NCBI RefSeq assembly: GCF_004959765.1
Contig: NZ_SJZD01000004.1
Span: 169,064 to 233,063 of the forward strand
Source: Flavobacterium sp. H122
GTDB taxonomy: Bacteria > Bacteroidota > Bacteroidia > Flavobacteriales > Flavobacteriaceae
DNA length: 64,000 nt
Direction of reading: 5' to 3'
How positions within the stretch are numbered: position 1 is the stretch's first letter; the number at the start of each line of letters is the position of its first letter. Made by a program: the position numbers and the translations under genes. Shown here in pieces: positions 34,744 to 43,629 of this stretch. The notes under the pieces are model-generated. The model was not told the origin of the DNA and searched no databases. It worked only from the letters and a program-made list of their open reading frames with translations.

Positions 34744-35427
34744 TCAAAGCTTATTTTTGATGATTTCCATTACCTGATCGAATTGCTGCTCACGGGTCAA
34801 TTCTGAATTATCAACTTCAATGGCATCAGCAGCTTTTACAAGAGGAGAATCCTCACGTGTAGTATCTATATGGTCACGCTGCAACACATTTTCAAGTACT
34901 CTGTCATAAGAAACCAGCTGCCCTTTTTCTGTCAGCTCATCAAAACGGCGTTGTGCACGCACATCAGCTCTGGCCGACATGAATAATTTAACTTCAGCAT
35001 CAGGAAAAACAACTGTACCTATATCACGGCCATCCATCACCACTCCTTTAGCCATTCCCATCTGCTTCTGTTGCTTTACAAGCATTGCACGTACTTCCGA
35101 AACCTCGGCTACCTGACTTACAAAACCTGAAACTTCAAGAGAACGGATTTGTTTTTCAACATTAGTCCCGTTCAGATACATTTCTGCAAAACCTAATTCA
35201 GGGTTAAATTCAAACTGTAAATTAATTTCGGGGAGTCTTTTAACCAATTCCGATTTATTAAAGTCAAACTGGTCAACCAAACCATTCTGCATGGCAAATA
35301 AAGTTACCGCACGGTACATTGCTCCTGTATCTACATAGGCATAGCCTAATTGATTTGCAATCTGCTTAGCTAAAGTACTTTTTCCTGTTGACGAAAATCC
35401 GTCTATTGCAATGGTAATTTTTCTCAA
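34744..35427 (-). CDS. cmk: Cytidylate kinase
   Basis: 227 residues. ATP-dependent phosphorylation of CMP/dCMP in nucleotide metabolism. P-loop GFSSTGKST at residues 10-18, the substrate motif MDGRDIGTVVFPDA and the lid region RAQRRFDELTEKG are present. It follows the porQ gene by 3 nt, so it is cotranscribed with it, an arrangement typical of Flavobacteria. Length is normal. Confidence 0.97.
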   Translation of the reverse strand: MRKITIAIDGFSSTGKSTLAKQIANQLGYAYVDTGAMYRAVTLFAMQNGLVDQFDFNKSELVKRLPEINLQFEFNPELGFAEMYLNGTNVEKQIRSLEVSGFVSQVAEVSEVRAMLVKQQKQMGMAKGVVMDGRDIGTVVFPDAEVKLFMSARADVRAQRRFDELTEKGQLVSYDRVLENVLQRDHIDTTREDSPLVKAADAIEVDNSELTREQQFDQVMEIIKNKL

Positions 35428-35430
35428 AAT

Positions 35431-36447
35431 CTATAAATTAATCATTAATCCAAATATAGAAGTATTTGAAGCCAAAGTATATCTTGAATACGAATAATCA
35501 AATCTGAATTTACTAAAACGAATACCAAAACCTGCTGAAAATCCGGCAAAAGTTCTTTGTTCAACCAACTTTAATTCGGCGGCACGACGGAAATTATAAC
35601 TTAGCCGGAAGTTAATTGCTTTTTTAGGCAATATTTCGGCTCCAAAAATAACGTGACGCATTGCATTTCCTAAAAAAGTTACTTTTTCTTCTTTAACGTT
35701 ACCATCAATATCAGTTTCTCCGTTGGCAGGATTTGAAAAAGCCACTTTCCATTTTTGCAGATTTTCCAGTGTAAGATGCCAGCGTACCGGTACATTATCG
35801 AGTTCCTGAGAAATACCCGCAATAATTTCCAAAGGCATTTTTTCTCTTAATCCATTATAAGTACTCAATTGAGTACCAAAATTTCTAACCGTCAAAGCAT
35901 AGTTGATATCATTCTCATCGTCTACATAAACCGCTCCGATATCTGCCGCGACTCCAAATGACTGATAAGTCTCCAAAGTAGAGGAAATAAATTTTGCATT
36001 GGCACCAATATGCAGTTTTGTCCACGGAACATTATAAGCATAACCTAAAGATAGCGCTAATTCATTCCCTGTAAAATCACCGGTTGGATTTCCCATTTCA
36101 TCCCTGCCGTCAAATTTTCCATAATTCACATACGTCAATCCTCCATGAAATGTCTGCAAATGTCTGTCATGTGTATAGGCATAAGATACTGTCCCATAAC
36201 TAACATCCCCTAAATAATTGGCATAGTTAATAGCCAAGCGACCATCCATTTCCTCATTGATTGCAGCAGGATTAAAAAGAGGCTGATTCACATCATAGTC
36301 ATAAAGTGTTATTACTTTACCTCCTAATGCAGCCTGACGAGGCGAAGACACTAAGTTTAAAAAACGATAAACACTCTCGCCTCCTACTTGTGCAAAAGAA
36401 GAAAACGATACCAGAAACAGCAAGAAAGTGATAACTTTTTTATGCAT
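35431..36447 (-). CDS. porQ: PorQ, type IX secretion system outer-membrane component
   Basis: 338 residues with a signal peptide (FLLFLVSFSSFAQ) and a beta-barrel of the PorV/PorP-like superfamily. The start QVGGESVYRFLNLVSSPRQAALGGK is characteristic of PorQ. In the T9SS the protein supports cargo export or attachment. It links to the T9SS-tailed LRR protein at 27538. It is coupled to cmk and lies 90 nt from lon, an arrangement often seen in Flavobacteria. Confidence 0.92.
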   Translation of the reverse strand: MHKKVITFLLFLVSFSSFAQVGGESVYRFLNLVSSPRQAALGGKVITLYDYDVNQPLFNPAAINEEMDGRLAINYANYLGDVSYGTVSYAYTHDRHLQTFHGGLTYVNYGKFDGRDEMGNPTGDFTGNELALSLGYAYNVPWTKLHIGANAKFISSTLETYQSFGVAADIGAVYVDDENDINYALTVRNFGTQLSTYNGLREKMPLEIIAGISQELDNVPVRWHLTLENLQKWKVAFSNPANGETDIDGNVKEEKVTFLGNAMRHVIFGAEILPKKAINFRLSYNFRRAAELKLVEQRTFAGFSAGFGIRFSKFRFDYSYSRYTLASNTSIFGLMINL

Positions 36448-36504
36448 TAACCCAAGCGTTATTTAAAATACTAACGCTGTGGCGAAGATATTATTTTTTA
36501 ATAA

Positions 36505-36534
36505 AAAAACGGCTATTTAAAATAGCCGTTTTTC
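36505..36534 (-). terminator. Terminator of lon
   Basis: AACGGCTATTT pairs with AAATAGCCGTT (4-nt loop) followed by a T-run on the minus strand. Confidence 0.8.
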
Positions 36535-36536
36535 AT

Positions 36537-38987
36537 TTATAACGTTTTAGCGTTTTTTGCTTTATCTTTTGTTATAGCAAGTTCAAGCACTTCACTCATT
36601 TCATTTACATAGTGAAACGTTAATCCTTCCAGATAATCCTGATTGATTTCATCTATATCACGCTTGTTTTCCTGACAAAGGATAATTTCTTTAATTTTAG
36701 CTCTTTTGGCCGCCAATATCTTTTCTTTGATACCACCAACAGGTAACACTTTACCTCTTAAAGTGATCTCACCAGTCATGGCCAAATGTTTTTTGACTCT
36801 TTTTTGTGTCAGCAAAGAAACTAATGATGTCAGCATTGCAATACCTGCGCTAGGTCCGTCTTTAGGTGTTGCTCCTTCTGGGATATGTACGTGGATATTA
36901 TATTTTGTAAATATTTCTGTATTTATTCCCAATCGTTTGGCATTTGCCTTAACATATTCCATGGCAATCGTAATGGATTCTTTCATTACAGTCCCCATAT
37001 TTCCGGTAAAAGTCAAACTGCCTTTACCTTCAGATATAATCGATTCAATAAATAAAATATCACCTCCTACACTTGTCCAGGCCAATCCAGTGACTACGCC
37101 GGCTGTTTCGTTATTTTCATACTTATCACGTTCTAAACGAGCCGCACCAAGAACTTTTACAATATCCTCATCTGTTATTTTAACATTGTATTCTTCTTCC
37201 ATAGCAACTGATTTAGCTGCATTTCGAACTACTTGTGCTATTTTCTTTTCCAGACCACGTACACCGGATTCACGGGTATACCCTTCAACAATTTTTTCAA
37301 TTTGTTTTTTACCAATTGAAAACTGCTTGGAAGTTAATCCGTGTTCCTTAACTTGTTTAGACACCAAATGCTGTCTGGCAATTTCAACTTTTTCCTCAAC
37401 CGTGTAACCTGTCATCGATATAATTTCCATACGGTCACGAAGCGCTGGCTGTACTGCAGAAATATTATTTGATGTTGCAATAAACATTACTTTAGACAAA
37501 TCAAATCCCATTTCAAGGAAATTATCATAGAATTCCTTGTTTTGTTCTGGATCCAAAGCTTCAAGCAATGCTGATGAAGGATCACCGTTATGACTGCTTG
37601 ACAATTTATCTATTTCATCCAGAATGAATACCGGATTTGATGTTTTTGCCTTTTTTAAATTCTGCAAAATACGTCCCGGCATGGCACCTATATAAGTCTT
37701 ACGGTGACCACGGATTTCCGCTTCATCACGTAAACCTCCCAGTGACATACGTACATACTCACGACCTAAAGCCTCAGCAATAGAACGGCCAATTGACGTT
37801 TTACCCACACCCGGAGGTCCTGTAAAACATAAAATTGGTGATTTCATATCATTACGCAGCTTCAGCACAGCTAAATGCTCAATGATACGTTTTTTTATAT
37901 CGTCCAGACCAAAATGGTCTCTGTCTAGAATTTCTTTGGCACGTTTTAAATCAAAGTTATCCACAGAATATTCATTCCATGGCAATTCTAAAAACAATTC
38001 CAGATAATTTCGCTGGATACCAAAATCAGGAGAATTTGGATTGGTACGCTGCAGTTTCTGCACTTCTTTTTCAAAATGCTCACCTACTTTTGCATCCCAT
38101 TTTTTGGCTTTGGCCTTTTTACGCATTTCTTCAATTTCCTGCTCGGTAGAATTACCCCCCAGTTCTTCCTGGATGGTTTTCATTTGTTGCTGCAGAAAAT
38201 ATTCGCGTTGCTGCTGATCTAAATCAAAGCGGACTTTTGACTGAATGTCGTTCTTCAATTCTAATTTTTGAAGTTCGATATTCATGTGTTTTAACGTTTG
38301 AAGCGCTCTTTCTTTCAAATCATGAACTTCTAACAACTCTTGTTTTTCCTGAGCAGTCAGATTCATATTTGAAGAAACGAAGTTTATTAAAAAAGGATTA
38401 CTTTCGATATTTTTTATAGCAAAAGTAGCTTCGGTAGGAATATTCGGACTCTCTTTAATAATTTGAATTGCCAATTCCCTGATTGATTCAATTATAGCCG
38501 AAAATTCTTTGTCCTTGTCTTTTGGCCGTACTTCAGGAACTTCTTTGATAGTAGCTCTTAAATAAGGTTCCGTTGTTGTTACCTTATCAATCTCAAAGCG
38601 TTTTTTACCTTGAAGAATAACTGTCACATTTCCGTCAGGCATTTTTAAAATGCGAAGAATACGGGCAACAGTACCCACTTTATTGATTTGTTCCTCGGTA
38701 GGATCTTCATCCTCTTCATCTTTTTGAGAGACAACACCAATTATTTTATCCAATGCATTAGCGTCATTTAACAATTTAATAGATTTATCACGGCCTGCGG
38801 TAATAGGAATTACAACACCGGGAAATAAAACGGTATTACGCAAAGGAAGAATAGGCAAATCTGCAGGAAGTTCTTCCTTATTCATTTCTTCTTCATCCTC
38901 CGGAGTCAATAACGGAATCAAATCGGCTTCATGATCCAACTCTTGGAATGACAAACTGTCAATAGTAAGTATTTTTTGTTGAGACAT
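36537..38987 (-). CDS. lon: Lon protease (ATP-dependent, S16)
   Basis: 816-residue cytoplasmic AAA+ protease removing damaged and regulatory proteins. Order: LonA N-terminal domain (LPILPLRNTVLFPGVVIPI), coiled coil (about 240-300), AAA+ module with Walker A GPPGVGKT and Walker B FILDEIDK, and the protease domain with catalytic Ser713 (PKDGPSAG) and Lys756 (GIKEKIL). All catalytic residues are intact. Its -7 box is at 39034. Antisense open frames in this gene are shadows. Confidence 0.97.
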   Translation of the reverse strand: MSQQKILTIDSLSFQELDHEADLIPLLTPEDEEEMNKEELPADLPILPLRNTVLFPGVVIPITAGRDKSIKLLNDANALDKIIGVVSQKDEEDEDPTEEQINKVGTVARILRILKMPDGNVTVILQGKKRFEIDKVTTTEPYLRATIKEVPEVRPKDKDKEFSAIIESIRELAIQIIKESPNIPTEATFAIKNIESNPFLINFVSSNMNLTAQEKQELLEVHDLKERALQTLKHMNIELQKLELKNDIQSKVRFDLDQQQREYFLQQQMKTIQEELGGNSTEQEIEEMRKKAKAKKWDAKVGEHFEKEVQKLQRTNPNSPDFGIQRNYLELFLELPWNEYSVDNFDLKRAKEILDRDHFGLDDIKKRIIEHLAVLKLRNDMKSPILCFTGPPGVGKTSIGRSIAEALGREYVRMSLGGLRDEAEIRGHRKTYIGAMPGRILQNLKKAKTSNPVFILDEIDKLSSSHNGDPSSALLEALDPEQNKEFYDNFLEMGFDLSKVMFIATSNNISAVQPALRDRMEIISMTGYTVEEKVEIARQHLVSKQVKEHGLTSKQFSIGKKQIEKIVEGYTRESGVRGLEKKIAQVVRNAAKSVAMEEEYNVKITDEDIVKVLGAARLERDKYENNETAGVVTGLAWTSVGGDILFIESIISEGKGSLTFTGNMGTVMKESITIAMEYVKANAKRLGINTEIFTKYNIHVHIPEGATPKDGPSAGIAMLTSLVSLLTQKRVKKHLAMTGEITLRGKVLPVGGIKEKILAAKRAKIKEIILCQENKRDIDEINQDYLEGLTFHYVNEMSEVLELAITKDKAKNAKTL

Positions 38988-39033
38988 ATATAAATTAAGT
39001 CATTTTGTCATTAAACACAATGGTTTAGTATTG

Positions 39034-39041
39034 CAAAGATA
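39034..39041 (-). promoter_or_regulatory. -7 element of lon
   Basis: TATCTTTG on the minus strand, 46 nt before the lon start codon. No TTG at the normal spacing. Confidence 0.45.
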
Positions 39042-39131
39042 CTGCAACAAAAACCTTTATCTTACTGAAAATCAATAAATAAAAAAATTTATAATATTCC
39101 CAGCATTGTAATAAGTCAAGATTTATGCCAT

Positions 39132-39163
39132 AAAAAATCCCGAAACGATTGTTTCGGGATTTT
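39132..39163 (-). terminator. Terminator of the 39182 lipoprotein gene
   Basis: AAAATCCCGAAAC pairs with GTTTCGGGATTTTT on the minus strand with a 4-nt loop. Confidence 0.8.
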
Positions 39164-39181
39164 AGTTTAAATAAATATCTT

Positions 39182-39853
39182 CTAATTTAATATATAGTTT
39201 GTCAATTCTGATATTATTGTAGAACCATTTTCGGTAGTTTCATTTTTAACAATTCCAATATCTTTAGAGAACCAGTAATTAGTTTCTGCAATTTGCCCGT
39301 CAACATTGATTTTTACATAGGATTTAATAACATTACTGTAATTAACACCTTTTACATTGACACTGATATCTTTTTCAATTATTTTACCAGTAACAGAAAC
39401 CGGTATGGATTGAGATCCATAACCACTTATTTTTACTGTCAGTTTAAAATTCTGAGACCATGTTTGATTTACATTAAGATCATCTCTTAAAATAATAACC
39501 TCCATAGGAGAAACTGTTGCATTATAAGCAGGCATTTCAATAACAGTTCTTGAAAAATATTTTGCTCCCGATTTAGCAAACCAAATTTTAATTGAATAAC
39601 CTAACTCCGTAGAAGTAGCTTCTGTATCAACCTGATAATAAACTTTATTATTAAGATTTTCTTTATTTATAATAAGAAGATCATCTGTCTGGTCAAATTG
39701 ATCAACATAACTCCATTTGTTATTCACAGCTAAAGGCATATAATTACCTGTAGAAGTCCCATTATTCACTTCATCCTCTCCACCGCATGAAGTTAAAAAC
39801 AGTGTTAAAAATGCAAAAAAAGCAAAGATTAATAATCTTAATTTAGTTTTCAT
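39182..39853 (-). CDS. Hypothetical lipoprotein
   Basis: From the ATG at 39853 it has about 223 residues with a signal sequence ending TSC (lipobox LTSC) followed by Gly-Gly-Glu-Asp. The body is a beta-rich domain (MPLAVNNKWSYVDQFDQTDDLLIINKENLNNKVYYQVD) common in Bacteroidota lipoproteins of unknown role. The longer start at 39874 is less likely because it places seven charged residues before the signal. Monocistronic, ending at a strong hairpin. Confidence 0.77.
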   Translation of the reverse strand: MKTKLRLLIFAFFAFLTLFLTSCGGEDEVNNGTSTGNYMPLAVNNKWSYVDQFDQTDDLLIINKENLNNKVYYQVDTEATSTELGYSIKIWFAKSGAKYFSRTVIEMPAYNATVSPMEVIILRDDLNVNQTWSQNFKLTVKISGYGSQSIPVSVTGKIIEKDISVNVKGVNYSNVIKSYVKINVDGQIAETNYWFSKDIGIVKNETTENGSTIISELTNYILN

Positions 39854-39899
39854 TATTTTTAATTTAGAATACAAAACAAATATACATTATATAACCTCA

Positions 39900-41204
39900 T
39901 TAATCATCTTTTCTCGGCACTCTTAAAAGAAGAAAGGCTCCAATAATAAAAAAGACTCCTAAAAAAAGAGCCGAATTTCTCATACTTCCAGTAATCTGAT
40001 CAATTGCACCATAGATTGACATTCCAATAACAATCCCTATTTTTTCAGTTACATCATAAAAACTGAAATAAGAAGCCGTATCTTGCGTATCGGGTAAAAA
40101 CTTGGAATAAGTAGATCGGGCTAACGATTGAGTTCCACCCATTACTAATCCTACGAAACCGCCAATACAATAAAATTCCGTTGGGGTTTTAGCAAAATAA
40201 GCTACCAAACATAAAATCACCCAAAATATATTTAAAACGATCAGAACTTTAATATTTCCAAATTTTTCAGATGCTCTTGAAGTAAGAAAAGCACCTAAAA
40301 CAGCTACTAATTGAATAAGTAAAATACTTACTATCAATCCTGAAGTTTTTTGATTTTCCGTTTCCCATGCTATTTCTTCTGCTCCAAAATAAGTAGCAAC
40401 GAGCATAAAAGTCTGTACTGCCATTATAAATACAAAATAGCTAATAAGGTAACGCTTTAAAACAATATTCACCTTAACATCTTTCCAAACATTTTTTAAC
40501 TCATGATACCCGTCCAATACAACAGCTTTTGTTAATTTATGTCCTAATGAAATTCCTTTTGGCAAATAATAATAGGTTACATGACTAAATCCAATCCACC
40601 ATATACCGGTCATAACAAATGAGTAGCGCATCATTTGTAGATGATCCTTCAAAGGTGCTTCCTTAGGAACTGACATAACCATAACCAAGTTAATGATCAA
40701 TAAAACAGTACTGCCAATATAGCCCATAGAAAAACCACGGGCACTCACCCTGTCCTGCTGTTCTGGATAGGCAATATCAGGTAAATAAGAATTATAAAAT
40801 ACTAGACTTGCCCAATAACCAATAAGTCCAAACAAATAGATAGTATAACTGATAAAAAAATGCTCAGGTGTAAACCAATACAATCCAATACATGACAGTC
40901 CGCCCAAATAACAGAAAAATCTAAGAAACACCAATTTATTGCCAATATAATCAGCAATACCTGACAAGATGGGAGAAATCACTGCAACTATCAGAAAAGC
41001 GATGGCAGTGACAAAAGAAATAACTGCCGTATTTTTAAATTGATAACCTAGAATATCAACAAATTTTAATTGGCTTCTAAAAATTAAATCATAAAAAATG
41101 GGAAAAATAGACGAAACAATAGTTAATGTATAAACTGAATTTGCCCAATCATAAAATGCCCATGCATTTAATAATTTTTTATCACCTTTTTGAAGTGGCT
41201 GCAT
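39900..41204 (-). CDS. MFS transporter, UMF1 (Atg22-like) family
   Basis: 434 residues with twelve predicted helices. The N-terminus NAWAFYDWANSVYTLTI is the UMF1 signature (WxxYDWANS), and TQSLARSTYSKFLPDTQDTASYFSFYDVTEK fits the family. Bacterial UMF1 members are poorly characterised; proposed cargoes are amino acids or sugars. It follows the M48 lipoprotein gene at 63 nt with a terminator between them. Confidence 0.85.
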   Translation of the reverse strand: MQPLQKGDKKLLNAWAFYDWANSVYTLTIVSSIFPIFYDLIFRSQLKFVDILGYQFKNTAVISFVTAIAFLIVAVISPILSGIADYIGNKLVFLRFFCYLGGLSCIGLYWFTPEHFFISYTIYLFGLIGYWASLVFYNSYLPDIAYPEQQDRVSARGFSMGYIGSTVLLIINLVMVMSVPKEAPLKDHLQMMRYSFVMTGIWWIGFSHVTYYYLPKGISLGHKLTKAVVLDGYHELKNVWKDVKVNIVLKRYLISYFVFIMAVQTFMLVATYFGAEEIAWETENQKTSGLIVSILLIQLVAVLGAFLTSRASEKFGNIKVLIVLNIFWVILCLVAYFAKTPTEFYCIGGFVGLVMGGTQSLARSTYSKFLPDTQDTASYFSFYDVTEKIGIVIGMSIYGAIDQITGSMRNSALFLGVFFIIGAFLLLRVPRKDD

Positions 41205-41228
41205 ATGTTTCTGAAGTTCGTTAAAAAT

Positions 41229-41256
41229 AAAAGCCCCGAATCTACGGGGCTTCTAA
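41229..41256 (-). terminator. Terminator of the M48 peptidase gene
   Basis: AGAAGCCCCGTAG pairs with CGGGGCTTTT on the minus strand, directly after the stop codon at 41268. Confidence 0.75.
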
Positions 41257-41267
41257 AGTACTATTTT

Positions 41268-42086
41268 TTATTTAAATACAACACCAAATTTTGCAGCTTC
41301 GGTTTTTACCTGAGGGATTTGCTTTTTCAAATTAGCAATACGGGTTTCATTACTTGGGTGGGTACTCAAAAATTCAGGTGGTGCCTGTCCTCCTGCCAAA
41401 GCAGACATCCGTTCCCAAACATAAACGGCATTTTCAGGATTATACCCGGCAATTGCCATCAGCAACAAACCAATTTGGTCAGCCTCTGATTCGTGGGCAC
41501 GGCTGAAAGGAAGCATTCCTCCCAATTGAGTAGCCAATCCATAATACTGCATAAATTCCTGCTGCTGCTGCTGTGATTTATTACCTGTAGCCACTGCAAC
41601 ACCCACTGCACCTGCCTGCTGCAATAATCCTGCACTCATACGTTGCTGTCCGTGATTTGCCAGTGCATGAGCCACTTCGTGTCCCATAACTGCCGCCATA
41701 CCTGCCTCATCCTTGGTTATAGGTAAAATTCCTGTATACACCACTATTTTTCCGCCAGGCATACACCAGGCATTCACTTCTTTACTGTCAACCAGATTGT
41801 ACTCCCATGCATAATCTTTCAAATATGTTGGATTACCATTGGCATTAAGCCATTTTTCAGCTGCGGTTTTAATTTTCATTCCTACTGATTCTACTCTTTT
41901 GGCATCAGCTGTTCCTTTTATTACTTTATTTTCAGTTAAAAACTGACTGTATTGCTGAAAAGCCATAGGGAAAATCTGGCTGTCAGGAACAAGAGCCATT
42001 GTACTTTTTCCTGTAAAAGGGTTTTTTGCACAGGCAAATGCTAAAGCCAGAACTCCTAAACCCGATATAATAACACTTTTTTTCAT
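41268..42086 (-). CDS. M48-family zinc metallopeptidase, lipoprotein
   Basis: 272 residues with a lipobox ending AFAC (Cys19). The zinc motif HEVAH (136-140) and the third ligand Glu in HESEAD (about 203-208) are present. Periplasmic quality-control peptidase related to LoiP/BepA, which remove misfolded outer-membrane proteins. No TPR tail, so LoiP-like. The NPFTGK start is common to the group. Monocistronic. Confidence 0.9.
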   Translation of the reverse strand: MKKSVIISGLGVLALAFACAKNPFTGKSTMALVPDSQIFPMAFQQYSQFLTENKVIKGTADAKRVESVGMKIKTAAEKWLNANGNPTYLKDYAWEYNLVDSKEVNAWCMPGGKIVVYTGILPITKDEAGMAAVMGHEVAHALANHGQQRMSAGLLQQAGAVGVAVATGNKSQQQQQEFMQYYGLATQLGGMLPFSRAHESEADQIGLLLMAIAGYNPENAVYVWERMSALAGGQAPPEFLSTHPSNETRIANLKKQIPQVKTEAAKFGVVFK

Positions 42087-42235
42087 AATTTGTCTGTTTA
42101 CTTTTGGATTGTAAAAATAATACTTTTTGATTACTTTTTCTTACACTGATTTTTCAAAATTTATCATTATTTTAAGACTCAAAATTTATACCAAACGATA
42201 AAAAAGCATTAAATTGCATATCAAAAAAATTTATT

Positions 42236-43090
42236 TTGAAAAAAAAGAAACAACAGGGTATCGAAGTACCTAAACCTATAATTTATTTAGCAAAAACATT
42301 ACAGTTTATATCAACAGATTGGGCAACAAAATTTGGAGCTGCAATTTTCACTACCCCAATAAAACATAAAACTCCGAAAAGAGAATGGCATATGGCTGAA
42401 GACTCAAAAAAAGAGTTGGTCTATATACCTAAAATAAATAAAAAAGTAGTCGTTTATCATTACGGAGACAGCCCCAAAAAAGTGCTGCTGGTTCATGGTT
42501 GGTCAGGCAGAGGAACACAGTTGGTTAAGTTTGCTGATGAATTGCTGAAAAAAGGATATTCAACAATAAGTTATGATGCACCGGCACATGGAAAATCAGA
42601 TACAAAAACCACTTTAATGCCGGAATTTATTGCAGCGAATCTTGAATTGGAAAAATTATACGGTCCATTTGATTATGCAATAGGTCATTCTCTTGGAGGC
42701 ATGGCTTTATTAAATTCAGTAAAAAGGGGGCTTGCTGTAAAAAAACTGGTAATAATAGGAAGCGGTGACAAAATAATAGATATTTTGCATGAATTTGTAA
42801 AAAAAATGAGACTCAAACCTATAGTGGCTGAAAAAATGAAAGCCCTTTTTGAGAAAAAATTTGGTGAACCAATGGAAAATTACGCAGCACATCACGCCGC
42901 AAAAAGCGTCAAAATTCCAACATTAGTGATACATGACATAAATGACTATGAAGTGCCCGTAGAATGTGGTATTAACATTCACAAACACTTGGAAAAAGGA
43001 GAATTTTTCGAAACACAGAAATTAGGGCATCGAAAAATTTTAGGAGATGACACAGTAATTAATAAGGCTTTACATTTCATTAATGAGTAG
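42236..43090 (+). CDS. Alpha/beta hydrolase
   Basis: 284 residues starting at TTG (MKKKKQQGIEVPKPIIYLAKTLQF). Nucleophile elbow GHSLGG, oxyanion region HGWSGRG and terminal Asp and His (HDINDYEVP, LGHRKIL) are visible. No signal peptide. The TTG start is accepted because the residues upstream of the first ATG (about residue 53) are conserved-looking. Overlaps msrB by 8 nt, so translation is coupled; a link in function is not obvious. Confidence 0.85.
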   Translation: MKKKKQQGIEVPKPIIYLAKTLQFISTDWATKFGAAIFTTPIKHKTPKREWHMAEDSKKELVYIPKINKKVVVYHYGDSPKKVLLVHGWSGRGTQLVKFADELLKKGYSTISYDAPAHGKSDTKTTLMPEFIAANLELEKLYGPFDYAIGHSLGGMALLNSVKRGLAVKKLVIIGSGDKIIDILHEFVKKMRLKPIVAEKMKALFEKKFGEPMENYAAHHAAKSVKIPTLVIHDINDYEVPVECGINIHKHLEKGEFFETQKLGHRKILGDDTVINKALHFINE

Positions 43091-43565
43091 TTTATTAAAA
43101 TATTTGGTTCTAATTACTATTCTGTTCTTTCAATCATGTATAGGACAGGAAAAAAAATCTATTAAAACAAATAAAGTGGAATACAAAATTGTAAAATCAG
43201 ACGCTGAGTGGAAAGCGCAATTGGGTGAAGATAAATATAGAATTCTAAGAGAAAAAGGAACGGAATATCCTAATACAGGAGAATATAATCTGCATTTTGA
43301 AAAAGGAACATATGTATGTGGTGGCTGCGGTGAACCTCTCTTCTCTTCCGATTCAAAATTTGAGTCTCATTGTGGCTGGCCTTCTTTTGATAAAACATTG
43401 CCCGGAAAGGTTGAATATAAAAAAGATACAAGTCATGGTATGGTGCGAACAGAAATCCTGTGCGCAAAATGCGGTGGTCATTTAGGACATGTTTTTGATG
43501 ACGGTCCAACTAAAACAGGAACACGTTTTTGTGTAAATTCTCTATCAATTGATTTTAAAAAATAA
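43083..43565 (+). CDS. msrB: Peptide-methionine (R)-S-oxide reductase (MsrB), lipoprotein
   Basis: 160 residues with a lipobox ending FQSC (Cys19), so anchored in the periplasm. Zinc cysteines CGGC (79, 82) and CAKC (127, 130), the resolving-type Cys97 in HCGWPSF and catalytic Cys150 in RFCVNS are all present. Repairs methionine-R-sulfoxide in exported proteins. Downstream partner of the hydrolase. Confidence 0.95.
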   Translation: MSSLLKYLVLITILFFQSCIGQEKKSIKTNKVEYKIVKSDAEWKAQLGEDKYRILREKGTEYPNTGEYNLHFEKGTYVCGGCGEPLFSSDSKFESHCGWPSFDKTLPGKVEYKKDTSHGMVRTEILCAKCGGHLGHVFDDGPTKTGTRFCVNSLSIDFKK

Positions 43566-43629
43566 ACATTTCCATATATTTACGTTAAATTTCTTTTATT
43601 TGCACTATTAACTATACCTATATTACATA

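Noticed and set aside
36706..37407. 233-codon open frame antisense to lon
   Set aside because: Shadow of the lon reading frame; no start signal and an unusual composition.
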